The notes: generated from the sequence alone by a model not told the origin. A stretch of DNA of 64,000 bases from Flavobacterium cheongpyeongense (GCF_003202435.1 NZ_QJHK01000004.1:62001-126000); one strand, 5' to 3'; positions 8,422-17,377 are shown, numbered from the stretch's first letter. Made by a program: numbers and translations.

Positions 8422-9204
8422 ATGGATTTTCAGACAGGGCTTGTTGTTGCAGGTTTATTCGTTGGTTTTGTGGTAGGAATGACCGGAGTTGGAGGTGGTT
8501 CATTGATGACACCTATTTTATTATGGTTTGGAATTCCGCCTACAACAGCAGTAGGCACGGACTTATTATATGCAGCATTTACAAAAATGGGCGGTGTTTA
8601 TGTACACAATAAAAAAAAGAATATCAATTGGAAGATTACAGGTTTACTTTCTCTTGGAAGTGTTCCGGCCGCTATCATAACATTATGGCTATTAGAGAGT
8701 ATCAAAACAGATATTACTGTTATGAACGCCATAATTAAATACAGTTTAGGCTGGGCATTACTGTTTACTTCTGTTGCTATTTTATTTAAAAAGAAAATAA
8801 TGGTCTTTTCTGAAAAACATGCAGGAGACCGATTTCATTATGAAAGTACTACACAAAACGTATTAACGGTTGCCATTGGTGTTCTTTTAGGAGCTACTGT
8901 AACACTTACTTCAATTGGAGCCGGTGCATTAGGAACCGTCACTTTATTTTTCCTTTATCCACTTTTACCTACCCCAAAACTAGTTGGGACTGAAATCGCT
9001 CATGCAGTTCCTTTAACGCTCGTTGCAGGAATCGGGCATGCCTCAATGGGTAATTTAGATCTTGCTTTACTTGGTCAGTTGTTATTAGGATCTCTTCCCG
9101 GAATTTACATAGGCAGCATGTTAAGCGGAAAAGTTCCTGATTTATTCTTAAGGAATGCTATCGCCATCATGTTGTTTATGGTAGGTTATAAATTGGTTTT
9201 TTAG
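8422..9204 (+). CDS. TauE/SafE-family permease, probable sulfite or sulfur-compound exporter
   Basis: A 260-residue membrane protein with about eight predicted hydrophobic helices. The N-terminal GxxxGxxGGGSLxTP-like loop (VVGMTGVGGGSLMTP) and its weaker repeat in the second half (LLGATVTLTSIGAGALG) are typical of the TauE/SafE family. Some members export sulfite or sulfoacetate. It is transcribed divergently from cysH and shares the candidate operator motif, so a role in disposing of excess sulfite or in transporting a sulfur compound is likely. The substrate is not shown by the sequence. Confidence 0.85.
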   Translation: MDFQTGLVVAGLFVGFVVGMTGVGGGSLMTPILLWFGIPPTTAVGTDLLYAAFTKMGGVYVHNKKKNINWKITGLLSLGSVPAAIITLWLLESIKTDITVMNAIIKYSLGWALLFTSVAILFKKKIMVFSEKHAGDRFHYESTTQNVLTVAIGVLLGATVTLTSIGAGALGTVTLFFLYPLLPTPKLVGTEIAHAVPLTLVAGIGHASMGNLDLALLGQLLLGSLPGIYIGSMLSGKVPDLFLRNAIAIMLFMVGYKLVF

Positions 9205-9218
9205 ACATATATCCTGAA

Positions 9219-9254
9219 AAAAATCCCGTTTCAAAATTGAAACGGGATTTTTTT
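9219..9254. terminator. Bidirectional terminator between tauE and the Rrf2 gene
   Basis: A 10-bp GC-containing stem (ATCCCGTTTC / GAAACGGGAT) is flanked by A and T runs, between two convergent genes. Confidence 0.85.
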
Positions 9255-9270
9255 ATATCAAAGACAGTAT

Positions 9271-9681
9271 TTAAAATGCAATATCAGCCAGAGAATTACT
9301 TTCTAATATCTTAAGAGTGTTGTCGCGAACTTCTGTCATTAAACGTCTTGCTGCACAGGTTGTTTCGTCATCGCAATCATCGCATTTTTCATAAAAATTA
9401 TGACTGGCACAAGGCAATAGTGCAATTGGCCCTTCCAAAATACGATAGACTTTGGCCATACTGATATCTTTTGGCTCTTTTATGAGATAATATCCTCCGC
9501 CTTTTCCTTTTTTGGCTCCGAGAAAACCGGAGTTTCTCAAGAGCAGTAAAATACTTTCCAGAAATTTAATCGAAATATGTTCGTTTTTTGCTATTTCAGC
9601 AATTTGTACTGGCTCATTGTTTTCCCGTCTGGCCAGATAAGTTAAAGCTTTGATTCCGTATTTTGTTTTCTTTGAAAGCAT
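9271..9681 (-). CDS. Rrf2-family transcriptional regulator
   Basis: A 136-residue winged-helix protein starting MLSKKTKYGIKALTYLARR, the usual Rrf2 N-terminus, with a recognition-helix region around ISIKFLESILLLLRNSG. Four cysteines in the second half (PCASHNFYEKCDDCDDETTC, spacing C-x8-C-x2-C-x5-C) resemble the metal or [Fe-S] ligands of IscR/NsrR-type members. The position next to cysH and tauE suggests control of sulfur assimilation, like CymR in Firmicutes, but an iron-sulfur or redox role is equally possible. Its own promoter has a TATATTTTTG box. Confidence 0.85.
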   Translation of the reverse strand: MLSKKTKYGIKALTYLARRENNEPVQIAEIAKNEHISIKFLESILLLLRNSGFLGAKKGKGGGYYLIKEPKDISMAKVYRILEGPIALLPCASHNFYEKCDDCDDETTCAARRLMTEVRDNTLKILESNSLADIAF

Positions 9682-9738
9682 TTTTAAATTTTAGATTGTA
9701 GATTTTAATATCTCAAAATCTTTACAAATTTTTCTGCA

Positions 9739-9755
9739 ACAAAAATATACTTTTT
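9739..9755 (-). promoter_or_regulatory. Promoter core of the Rrf2 gene (shared 17-mer, copy 1)
   Basis: Minus-strand AAAAAGTATATTTTTGT contains TATTTTTG, a -7 box. The identical 17-mer precedes both RDD genes (10348-10364 and 11456-11472). Confidence 0.55.
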
Positions 9756-9805
9756 AAACGAGAATATCAGTAGAATAAGATTTAATTCTACCAAACCAAT
9801 CGAGT

Positions 9806-10315
9806 TTACTCGTTTGTTTCCTCAACTCCTATCAATTTAAACTCATCAAACATTTTCTTTTCTTCAGCTAAAGCTTTTTTATCTACAACATAAGTATCAG
9901 ACAAAGAATCATGCCACCCTCTTCCTGCACTTCCTAAAAAAGAAAATACCTCAAAAGGAATTAAACGGCTAAGGCTTCTTTTTAAAACAGCTGCAAAACC
10001 TGGTTTTACTCCGTTTTCATCGACAACAATTGTTCTGGTAATAACCTTGGCTAACGATCTTCCGAAAATACCTTCAGTAACCATATAATACACTATCATA
10101 ATCATTACAAAAACAACCTCTCCTTCGAGATCACTCATATTTGTCATCCAAAATAGCAGTTCGCTCCAGTCAAAAAGGCTGGCAAAAATGGCAAAGAAAA
10201 ATGCTAAAATTATTATTAACAGAAAAATAAAGATGACATCCAAAATATAATTTAAAAGGCGCTTACCATTTGATGCTAATAATTTATCATCCAAAGTATA
10301 AGTACAATTATTCAT
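9806..10315 (-). CDS. RDD-family membrane protein, paralogue 1
   Basis: A 169-residue membrane protein with the RDD pattern: GKRLLNYILDVIF at the first helix (Arg and Asp of the signature), a second helix, and a third segment ending GRSLAKVITRTIVV. It is followed by a polar tail, RGWHDSLSDTYVV. About half its residues match the 169-residue protein at 10906-11415, which ends with the same kind of acidic tail (FKLIGVEETNE). RDD proteins have been linked to transport, but no substrate can be assigned. The two copies flank a small hydrolase gene. Confidence 0.82.
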   Translation of the reverse strand: MNNCTYTLDDKLLASNGKRLLNYILDVIFIFLLIIILAFFFAIFASLFDWSELLFWMTNMSDLEGEVVFVMIMIVYYMVTEGIFGRSLAKVITRTIVVDENGVKPGFAAVLKRSLSRLIPFEVFSFLGSAGRGWHDSLSDTYVVDKKALAEEKKMFDEFKLIGVEETNE

Positions 10316-10347
10316 ACAATATTAATTTAGTTAATGTTTAGTTGACA

Positions 10348-10364
10348 ACAAAAATATACTTTTT
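10348..10364 (-). promoter_or_regulatory. Promoter core of RDD gene 1 (shared 17-mer, copy 2)
   Basis: The same AAAAAGTATATTTTTGT as before the Rrf2 gene, 33 bases upstream of the RDD start, contains a TATTTTTG -7 box. Confidence 0.55.
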
Positions 10365-10374
10365 GATTAAACAT

Positions 10375-10890
10375 TTACAAAAATTCATTACAAATAACAG
10401 CAACGTTGTTTTGATCTAAATATAATTGATGAGCTTGGTTTTCAAAAAAATGGCGGGAAACTTTCATATCTGAAAACCACTTTAGATCTGGTAAATTTAA
10501 ATCCTTATCTCCAAAATATAATTTTATCTTACAATCTGGCAAATGAGTTTCATATCTTAATCTTGTTGACGAAACAGCTATTAAATAAGACGCTTTTAAA
10601 CCTTTCAAAGAAGCTTTCCATGCAATTGTTCCTCCAATACTAAAACCTAAAACAGCGACTTCATCTTTTTCAAGTTCTAATAAATTGTGAACTGCCTTAT
10701 CAATTCCTCCATTTAGAAATTGATTGTGAATATCCATTTCTGTGAAATCTAAAACAGTAATATTAGCTAATTCAAGAACATCATAATATTGAATATCAAA
10801 TTTAAGTTCCAATAAATCTATATACAGTTTTACCCACTCTGGATTTTTCCCTCCAAATACATCCGACAAAATGAGTAATCTTGGTTTCAT
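10375..10890 (-). CDS. Small alpha/beta-hydrolase
   Basis: The 171-residue protein begins PRLLILSDVFGG and has a nucleophile elbow GFSIGGT near residue 83. A possible acid lies in YFGDKDL and the His in NQAHQLYL near residue 155, so a complete Ser-Asp-His triad is plausible. It resembles short dienelactone-hydrolase or RBBP9-like hydrolases; substrate unknown. It sits between two RDD paralogues, 15 bases from the upstream one, so the three may form one unit. Confidence 0.7.
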   Translation of the reverse strand: MKPRLLILSDVFGGKNPEWVKLYIDLLELKFDIQYYDVLELANITVLDFTEMDIHNQFLNGGIDKAVHNLLELEKDEVAVLGFSIGGTIAWKASLKGLKASYLIAVSSTRLRYETHLPDCKIKLYFGDKDLNLPDLKWFSDMKVSRHFFENQAHQLYLDQNNVAVICNEFL

Positions 10891-10905
10891 TAGAAAAATT
10901 GCTTA

Positions 10906-11415
10906 TCAATCTGTTTCCTGAACTCCTATTAATCTAAACTCCTCAAACATTTTTATATCTTCCTCCAAACCTTGTTTACTAACTACATAAGTATCAGAAA
11001 TAGAATCATGCCAACCACGAGACCCTAAAAACGAAAAAGCATCAAAAGGAATTGAACGGCATAGAGTTCTTTTAAAAATTGTTCCAAAACCAGGTTTTAA
11101 ACCATTCTCATTGACAACGATTGTTCCCGTTACGAGCTTACCTAAAGTTCTTCCAAATAAACCCTCGGTCAAAACATAATAAATTATAGCTATCGCAATG
11201 CTTACAAAAAACCATGTTACATTGCCTGAGTTATAAACCCAAAACCCGAATCCTGTTAAACCAATAGAATCCAAAACATTAATAACAAAAGGTAAAACCA
11301 ATCCAAATGCATACGAAAACACATATGTAAGTGCATAATCGATAGTGTAATTTAAAAAACGTTGTCCGTTAGAAGCTAATAATTCTTCTTCTACAATATA
11401 AGTCGATTGGCTCAT
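10906..11415 (-). CDS. RDD-family membrane protein, paralogue 2
   Basis: This 169-residue protein is the same length as its paralogue at 9806-10315. It shows GQRFLNYTIDYALTYVF at the first helix, GRTLGKLVTGTIVVNENG after the third, and FSFLGSRGWHDSISDTYVV in the tail. The start is the ATG directly before SQSTYIVEEELLASNG, matching the paralogue. It is first in the RDD-hydrolase-RDD trio, with its own copy of the 17-base promoter core. Function unknown; duplication around the hydrolase gene is the only clue. Confidence 0.82.
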   Translation of the reverse strand: MSQSTYIVEEELLASNGQRFLNYTIDYALTYVFSYAFGLVLPFVINVLDSIGLTGFGFWVYNSGNVTWFFVSIAIAIIYYVLTEGLFGRTLGKLVTGTIVVNENGLKPGFGTIFKRTLCRSIPFDAFSFLGSRGWHDSISDTYVVSKQGLEEDIKMFEEFRLIGVQETD

Positions 11416-11455
11416 GTTATCATTAGTTTAGTTTATAATTTTCAACTGCTTATCG

Positions 11456-11472
11456 ACAAAAATATACTTTTT
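11456..11472 (-). promoter_or_regulatory. Promoter core of RDD gene 2 (shared 17-mer, copy 3)
   Basis: Third exact copy of AAAAAGTATATTTTTGT with its TATTTTTG box, 41 bases before the RDD 2 start. The next gene, metZ, ends at 11571. Confidence 0.55.
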
Positions 11473-11570
11473 AGTTCAACAATTACAAAACAAAATAACG
11501 ATTTTTAACAGTACTAAATTTACAGTCAAAAATCGTTATTATTTTAGATTTTTAATAAATCTGAAAATAT

Positions 11571-12743
11571 TTAAGAAAGTGCCTGCTCCAAATCGGCAAT
11601 GACATCTTTTACAGTTTCCAGACCTACAGAAACACGCACCAAACCTTCTGTAATTCCAACAGCTAATTTTTCCTCAACAGATAATTTGCTGTGGGTTGTT
11701 GATGCGGGATGCGTTACAATGGTTTTAACATCGCCAATATTTGCTGAAAGCGAACACAATTTAATCTTATCCAGAAATTTACGTCCTGCTTCTATTCCGC
11801 CTTTAATTTCAAATGCAATAATGTTACCGCCTAAAAGCATTTGTTTTTTGGCAATTTCATATTTTGGATGTGACTTTAAGAACGGATATTTCACACTGTT
11901 TACATTGGGGTGACTTTCTAAAAATTCGGCAACTTTCAAAGCATTTTCGCAATGTTTGTCAACACGAACGGCCAGAGTTTCTAAACTTTTTGACAAAACC
12001 CACGCATTAAATGGTGACATTGCCGGACCTGTATTTCTTGAAAACAAGTATATTTTACGAATTAACTCCGCATCACCAACTGCAATACCGCCTAAAACAC
12101 GTCCCTGACCATCCATTAGTTTTGTAGCAGAATGCACTACTATATGTGCTCCGTATTTAATTGGCTGCTGAATGTATGGTGTCGCGAAACAGTTGTCGAT
12201 TATCAATATTAGATTGTGTTTTTTAGCGATTTGTCCCAACAACTCTAAATCAATCACATCTACTCCCGGATTTGTAGGTGTTTCAGCATATAAAATTTTA
12301 GTATTTGGTTTAATACAACTTTCTATAGTTTCCGGTTTGTTGATATCAAAATAGGTCGTTTCAATATTCCATTTCGGAAAATAAGTCATAAACAATGCAT
12401 GTGTCGAACCGAAAACACTTCCGGCAGAAACAATATGATCGCCTGCATCCAGCAAAGCAGCAAAAGTCGAATATATAGCTGCCATTCCGGTTGCAAAAGC
12501 ATATCCAGCCTCAGCACCTTCCATAGCGCAAACTTTATCCACAAACTCGGTTGTGTTTGGATTACTGAAACGAGAATAAATATTACGTACTTTTTCTTCT
12601 GTAAAAGATGCTCTCATATCCTCTGCATCTTCAAATACAAAACTTGACGATAGATACAAAGGCGTCGAATGTTCCTGAAATTGTGATTTCTCTAAATGAT
12701 TACGTATGGCTTGCGTTTCAAACCCAAATTCTTGTTCGTTCAT
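11571..12743 (-). CDS. metZ: O-succinylhomoserine sulfhydrylase-like PLP enzyme
   Basis: A 390-residue member of the Cys/Met-metabolism PLP family. The Schiff-base lysine is in HSATKLMDGQGRVLGG near residue 205, and the N-terminus (FGFETQAIR) and the segment YSRFSNPNT are typical of MetZ/CTH-type enzymes. It would add sulfide, from the neighbouring sulfate-reduction genes, to an activated homoserine to form homocysteine. Because metX here encodes an acetyltransferase-like enzyme, the in vivo substrate may be O-acetylhomoserine; a cystathionine synthase role cannot be excluded. A second sulfhydrylase, metY, is encoded at 18357-19664. Confidence 0.85.
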   Translation of the reverse strand: MNEQEFGFETQAIRNHLEKSQFQEHSTPLYLSSSFVFEDAEDMRASFTEEKVRNIYSRFSNPNTTEFVDKVCAMEGAEAGYAFATGMAAIYSTFAALLDAGDHIVSAGSVFGSTHALFMTYFPKWNIETTYFDINKPETIESCIKPNTKILYAETPTNPGVDVIDLELLGQIAKKHNLILIIDNCFATPYIQQPIKYGAHIVVHSATKLMDGQGRVLGGIAVGDAELIRKIYLFSRNTGPAMSPFNAWVLSKSLETLAVRVDKHCENALKVAEFLESHPNVNSVKYPFLKSHPKYEIAKKQMLLGGNIIAFEIKGGIEAGRKFLDKIKLCSLSANIGDVKTIVTHPASTTHSKLSVEEKLAVGITEGLVRVSVGLETVKDVIADLEQALS

Positions 12744-12759
12744 TTTATTTGTTTTTCTT

Positions 12760-12794
12760 GTTTCAAGTTTTAAGTTTTAAGTTTCAGGTTTTTT
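12760..12794 (-). repeat. 7-base tandem repeat in the metZ leader
   Basis: Five units (gtttcaa, gttttaa, gttttaa, gtttcag, gtttttt) end 16 bases before the metZ start codon. Confidence 0.75.
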
Positions 12795-12897
12795 GGAATC
12801 GGCAATAACCAGCACTTAAAACTCAAACTGTTTAGAGTTGTTATTCAATGTTCATTTTGAATTATCTCATTCTCTAATTGACTCATTTTCTAATTAT

Positions 12898-13329
12898 TTA
12901 TTTTTCTAACTCTACTCCGTTCAAAATTACTTTATAATGAATGGTTGCTGTAGGCTCAACTGTTTTAGAAACCGAGCAATATTTTTCGAAAGACAATTGT
13001 GCTGCTTTAGCTGCTTTGTCTTCTTTAATGTTTCCTTCCAAAGAAAAAACTACATAAATATCTTTAAATGGCTTTGCTTCTCCTACCTGTACGCGCTCGC
13101 CCTCAACCTCAGCTTTGAAAGAAGTAATTTCCTGACGTTGCTTTTTCAGGATTGAAATCATATCAATTCCGCTACAGCCTGCTACTCCCATCAAAACTAA
13201 TTCCATAGGACTTGGTCCCATATCATTTCCTCCAAATTCTGGTCGTGCATCAACATTTACTACATGTCCACGTTCATTTTTTAATTGAAAATGGAAGTTT
13301 TCGTTTACTCTGTCTAATGTTATTTTCAT
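12898..13329 (-). CDS. OsmC-family protein
   Basis: A 143-residue OsmC/Ohr-fold protein. The two conserved cysteines lie in VAGCSGIDMISIL (about residue 52) and KYCSVSKTV (about residue 118). By family knowledge these form the thiol pair that reduces organic hydroperoxides or interacts with thiols. It sits downstream of the thrA and DUF1330 genes on the same strand and may be read with them. Substrate is not evident. Confidence 0.88.
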   Translation of the reverse strand: MKITLDRVNENFHFQLKNERGHVVNVDARPEFGGNDMGPSPMELVLMGVAGCSGIDMISILKKQRQEITSFKAEVEGERVQVGEAKPFKDIYVVFSLEGNIKEDKAAKAAQLSFEKYCSVSKTVEPTATIHYKVILNGVELEK

Positions 13330-13360
13330 TGTGCTTTTTTTTATTTTTTACCTTTTGTTA

Positions 13361-13663
13361 TCAAAGTTTAGCTCCTTTTATAAACAAAACTGATCTAATA
13401 GATTGCTCTTTCAAATAAAGAAACTTTTTTCTTTCCTCATCATGTTTGAAATTCTCAAAATCTTCTTCTGATGCAAACTCCACCAAATGAATTTCATACG
13501 GTTTCTCAATATTACTTTCAATATAACTTTTATCATCTGGTCGTACCCGAAGTAATAATTGACCATTATATTTCAAAATCGTTGGAATGGCAATATCTTC
13601 AAACTGATGAAAAACTTCTTCCTGTCCTTCGATTACATATATTAATTGTGTTATAAATATCAT
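13361..13663 (-). CDS. DUF1330-type small dimeric alpha+beta barrel protein
   Basis: A 100-residue protein (LIYVIEGQEEVFHQFED near the start, PYEIHLVEFASEEDFENF in the middle) with the size and pattern of DUF1330/ferredoxin-like barrel proteins, which often act as small oxygenases or isomerases. No catalytic residues can be named with confidence. It lies 37 bases after thrA and 31 bases before the OsmC gene. Confidence 0.6.
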   Translation of the reverse strand: MIFITQLIYVIEGQEEVFHQFEDIAIPTILKYNGQLLLRVRPDDKSYIESNIEKPYEIHLVEFASEEDFENFKHDEERKKFLYLKEQSIRSVLFIKGAKL

Positions 13664-13700
13664 TTGCTAAATTTTATTCTTTTACATCAATCTAAAATTC

Positions 13701-16115
13701 TTACCCTTTATCCGACAATCTCAAAATATCTCCAAAAACTCCTCTCGCAGTTACAGCAGAACCTGCACCTGCTCCCTGAATTACGATTGGTCTGTCTCCA
13801 TAAGATTCAGTGTAAATTTCGAAGAAAGAATCTGAACCTTTTAGTCCTCCAAGTGCAGTATCAGAAGGAACCGAAACTAATTTCACTTCCAAATTTCCTT
13901 TGTCGTTTTGTAAATCGCCTGACAATTCACCAATGTATCTCAAGACATGGTTAGGCTTTTGTTCAGCTTTTATTTTATCGTAAATCAGGTCGAATTCTTT
14001 TAATTTGGTTAAGAAATCAGAAACATTTCCTTCACGTAAATGTTCCGGAATTAAATTCTGAATGGAAATTTCTTCAAATTCGTTTTGTAAATCTAATTCT
14101 CTCGCCAGAATCAATAATTTTCTTCCTACATCATTTCCGCATAAATCCTCACGCGGATCCGGTTCTGTGTAACCATTGTCGATTGCTTCCTGCAGAATTT
14201 CACTAAACGGAGCCTCCTTTGCAGAGAAATTATTGAACAAATAACTCAAAGTTCCTGAGAAAACCCCTTTTATTTTGGTAATATTTTCTCCCGAAAGATG
14301 CAGTAATTTTATGGTATCAATCAATGGTAATCCTGCACCAACATTAGTTTCATACAAATAATTCTTCTGGTTTTCTGCCAAAACTTTTCTTAGATCTTTA
14401 TAAAAACCATAACTCAGTGTATTGGCAACTTTGTTCGAAGAAATCAAATCAAAACTGCTTTCTGCAAGCGTAATATAATTTTCTACAAACACAGCACTTG
14501 CCGTATTATCAATCGCAATTAAATTCTCTAAATGATATTTATCGGCATAATCGATAATATCCTGAATAGTGTACTCAATTCCGTTATTCTGAATCTCATT
14601 TTTCCACTCAGAAGTCACCCCGTTTTTATTTAAAACCAGATTTTTAGAATTCGCAATAGCGAAAACATTCAGCTTGATGCCTTTACGTTTTTCGATAGCA
14701 TCGGATGACTCTAAAATTTGGTTGATCAGAGTTCCACCAACTAATCCATGACCAAAAATGGCAATATTGATTTTTTTAGAAACTCCGAAAATCTCTCCGT
14801 GAATTACGTTTAAGGCTTTATTAAGCTCGGATTTTTTAACCACCAAACTCACATTTTTACCCGTAACGGTGTTGTTAAACAAAATCGGAACAATTTTATT
14901 TTTGATTAAGGCTGTGTAAGGCTTGTGAAAAGTACTAAGATCCTGACCAATAATCGAAATAACCGAAACATTATCGGTTACCGTAATCTGGTTGACATCT
15001 TTAGAATAAAAGTCGTTTTCGAATTCTTTTTCTAATTCAACCATCGCAGTTGTCGCTTTATCTGTAGCCACAACCAATCCGATTCCTCTTTCTGAAGAAC
15101 CCTGCGAAATAATACTTACACTGATATTGTGATCTCCCATTACCTTGAAAATTCGGGCATCAACTCCTGCTTTCCCAAGTAATCCGCGGCCTTCAAGATT
15201 CAAAAGCGAAACATTTTCAAGAACAGAAAGTGTTTTGATTCCTTCTTTTGCAGTATCTGAAGTGATTAAAGTTCCGCGGTTTTCATGATTGAATGTGTTT
15301 AAAATTCGAAGCGGAATATTTTTTTCCAACAAAGGAATAATCGTTTTGGCATGCAAAATAGTTGCCCCAAAATTCGCTAATTCGTTTGCTTCATTAAAAG
15401 ATAAATATTCAATTTTTTTGGCATCAGCAACCAAATCCGGATTCGCTGTATAAATTCCGTCAACGTGAGTGAAGTTTTGTAATTCTTCGGCATTTAAATA
15501 ATTAGCAATTAACGAAGCGGTGTAATTACTGCCGTTTCTTCCTAAAGTAGTAGTGTCGTTGTTGTTATTGGAACCAATAAAACCGGTTATGATATTAACA
15601 GTCGACCCATTATGCTCTTTAAAATAATTGATAACATTTTTCTTGGAGAGCTGATCCAGGGGCTGTGCATCACCAAATTTCGAATCGGTTTTCAGGAGTT
15701 CCCTTGAATCGGTAAAATTAGCCGGAATACCTTTTTCGATCAGAATAGCAGTTAATAATTTAGCCGAAAGCAATTCACCTTTGGATAAAATCTGGTCTTT
15801 AATTTTATTGCTGTAATCCCCAATCAGGCTTACTCCTTCGTAAAGTTTATCCAAAATCGTAAACTCCTCAGACAAATCAACCTGAGGATAATCTGAAATC
15901 TGGTAGGTTTTAAAATTTTCTAATAATCGTTTGTAATCACCGTTTTTTGCGGCAATTTTCAAAATATATTCCAGTTCATCTGTAGCATTTCCTCTAGCCG
16001 AAACTACTACTGCAATTTTTTCTCCCTGTTTTACTTTTTCTTCAATGATAGAGACAACCTTGTTAAGTCCTTCTCCGTTTGATAATGATTTACCTCCAAA
16101 TTTTAATATTTTCAT
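13701..16115 (-). CDS. thrA: Bifunctional aspartate kinase / homoserine dehydrogenase
   Basis: The 804-residue fusion catalyses the first and third steps of the aspartate pathway to homoserine. The aspartokinase N-terminus shows KFGGKSLSN and the segment TTTLGRNGSNYTASL. ACT-like regulatory segments lie around residues 310-440. The dehydrogenase begins at NIAIFGHGLVGGTL near residue 450 and contains NVGAGLPLIDTIK and DPREDLCGNDVGRK. It follows metX by 22 bases and so lies in the transcript controlled by the tandem attenuators and SAM riboswitch. Threonine feedback is expected from the ACT region but is not proven here. Confidence 0.95.
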   Translation of the reverse strand: MKILKFGGKSLSNGEGLNKVVSIIEEKVKQGEKIAVVVSARGNATDELEYILKIAAKNGDYKRLLENFKTYQISDYPQVDLSEEFTILDKLYEGVSLIGDYSNKIKDQILSKGELLSAKLLTAILIEKGIPANFTDSRELLKTDSKFGDAQPLDQLSKKNVINYFKEHNGSTVNIITGFIGSNNNNDTTTLGRNGSNYTASLIANYLNAEELQNFTHVDGIYTANPDLVADAKKIEYLSFNEANELANFGATILHAKTIIPLLEKNIPLRILNTFNHENRGTLITSDTAKEGIKTLSVLENVSLLNLEGRGLLGKAGVDARIFKVMGDHNISVSIISQGSSERGIGLVVATDKATTAMVELEKEFENDFYSKDVNQITVTDNVSVISIIGQDLSTFHKPYTALIKNKIVPILFNNTVTGKNVSLVVKKSELNKALNVIHGEIFGVSKKINIAIFGHGLVGGTLINQILESSDAIEKRKGIKLNVFAIANSKNLVLNKNGVTSEWKNEIQNNGIEYTIQDIIDYADKYHLENLIAIDNTASAVFVENYITLAESSFDLISSNKVANTLSYGFYKDLRKVLAENQKNYLYETNVGAGLPLIDTIKLLHLSGENITKIKGVFSGTLSYLFNNFSAKEAPFSEILQEAIDNGYTEPDPREDLCGNDVGRKLLILARELDLQNEFEEISIQNLIPEHLREGNVSDFLTKLKEFDLIYDKIKAEQKPNHVLRYIGELSGDLQNDKGNLEVKLVSVPSDTALGGLKGSDSFFEIYTESYGDRPIVIQGAGAGSAVTARGVFGDILRLSDKG

Positions 16116-16137
16116 TGTGTCTTTTTATTATTTCTGC

Positions 16138-17106
16138 TTAAAAAATAGCAGCAAGTAAATTATCTAATTGTTTGTACTCGATTAAAAAAGCGTCATGTCC
16201 GTGAACCGAATTTATTTCGCTGTAAAAAACATTTTCTTTGAACTTTTTTAATTCATCATAAGTCTCCAGATTTTCTTTTGGTGTAAAAAACAAATCCGAA
16301 TCGATTGCGACAATATGAATCGCTGCGGTTGTTTTAGACAACAAAGTTTTAAAATCTTTCGTATTTCTTGTAATATCTATGGTCTTCAGTAATTGGTTCA
16401 TCAATTTATAAGAAGACAACTGATAACGTTTCTGTAATTTTTCACCGTGATGCGCCAGCCAGCTTTCTATATTAAAAATCAAAAGATCCTGATTAATGGT
16501 TCGCTGAAATTTTTCTTTGAATGATTCCGGTGAGCGATAGCACAACATAGCATGAATTCGAGCATCTTCAATTGGTTTTGACGAATTGTTCAGGATTTGT
16601 TCCTGTAAAAAACAATTTGCAATCATCCAGTCGGTCGATTTCCAGTCAGTTGCAATAGGAATTAAATGTTGGGTAATGTTTGGTTCAAGTGCCAGCATTT
16701 CCCAGGCAATTCCTCCACCTACCGATCCTCCGATAATAGCGTACAATTGTCCTGCTTTTAAAGTTTCGATTCCTTTCAAAAAAATACGGGCAATATCCCT
16801 GGCCGTAAAATCCTGATAATTTTCAATCGTAAAAGAATCATTTCCGTTACCGGGAACATTAAATGCTAAAACGGAATATTTAGTAGTGTCAATTGTTTTT
16901 CCTTCACCAATTAAATCATTCCACCAGCCATTTTCGCCGGTAACCTGTGCATTTCCTGTTAAGGCATGATTTACCAGTACAATTGGTGCACTGTGAAGTG
17001 GCAAACCAAAAAGCGCATAACTTAAGGGCAATAAATTATATAAAGCACCACTTTCGGTAGTAAAATCTTTTAATATGATCGGGTTGGGTATACTTTCCAA
17101 TTTCAA
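16138..17106 (-). CDS. metX: Homoserine O-acetyltransferase-like alpha/beta-hydrolase
   Basis: It would acylate homoserine from acyl-CoA, making the substrate for the sulfhydrylases. The 322 residues are a little shorter than classical MetX. Family features are NHALTGNAQVTGENGWW near residue 48, the nucleophile elbow GGSVGGGIAWEML near residue 128, an Asp in AIDSDLFFTP and the catalytic His in VHGHDAFLIEY near residue 305. Acetyl versus succinyl use is not decided by sequence alone. A SAM-I riboswitch lies in its leader (17180-17283) and thrA follows. Confidence 0.88.
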   Translation of the reverse strand: MKLESIPNPIILKDFTTESGALYNLLPLSYALFGLPLHSAPIVLVNHALTGNAQVTGENGWWNDLIGEGKTIDTTKYSVLAFNVPGNGNDSFTIENYQDFTARDIARIFLKGIETLKAGQLYAIIGGSVGGGIAWEMLALEPNITQHLIPIATDWKSTDWMIANCFLQEQILNNSSKPIEDARIHAMLCYRSPESFKEKFQRTINQDLLIFNIESWLAHHGEKLQKRYQLSSYKLMNQLLKTIDITRNTKDFKTLLSKTTAAIHIVAIDSDLFFTPKENLETYDELKKFKENVFYSEINSVHGHDAFLIEYKQLDNLLAAIF

Positions 17107-17148
17107 ATCTTTTATTTTTTGATTTGTATATGGAAATATTAGAAAGAA

Positions 17149-17166
17149 AGTCTAGAACGAGACTAG
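17149..17166 (-). terminator. Short hairpin, possible expression platform of the SAM riboswitch
   Basis: Downstream of the riboswitch, AGTCT-cgttct-AGACT forms a weak stem followed on the transcript by a U-rich TTTCTTTCT, 43 bases before the metX start. It could be a weak terminator, or the switch may act on translation. Confidence 0.35.
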
Positions 17167-17179
17167 AAAAACTCTTTTT

Positions 17180-17283
17180 GTTATCTTTCCACGTTGGGCG
17201 TGGTAGAATGCAGCACCTTCTTCGCTTTACCGAAGGGTTGCTAAGGATTCATCGGGTCTAATCCCTCGTCCTTTCTTTATAAC
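17180..17283 (-). ncRNA. SAM-I (S-box) riboswitch upstream of metX
   Basis: The minus-strand RNA shows the S-box core GAGGGATTAGACCCGATGAA followed by TCCTTAGCAACC, then a P3 hairpin (CTTCGGTAAAGCGAAG), then AAGGTGCTGCATTCTACC, a P4 hairpin (ACGCCCAACGT) and the closing P1 strand GATAAC, which pairs with GTTAT at the 5' end. This agrees with the SAM-I consensus at nearly all invariant positions. It lies between a small ORF (17472-17672) and metX and should reduce metX-thrA expression when SAM is abundant. Confidence 0.92.
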
Positions 17284-17312
17284 ATTTCAATACGTTTCTG
17301 AACTTAACGGTG

Positions 17313-17344
17313 CAAATTAACTACTAATTTCTTAAACAAACAAA
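17313..17344 (-). promoter_or_regulatory. Possible internal promoter ahead of the SAM riboswitch
   Basis: TTTG, a 20-base spacer and TTAATTTG (7 of 8 matches to TAnnTTTG) would start transcription about 25 bases before the riboswitch, giving metX a promoter independent of the upstream attenuators. Confidence 0.45.
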
Positions 17345-17377
17345 TTTATCTGAACAGATTCTTTTATTTACAAAATA

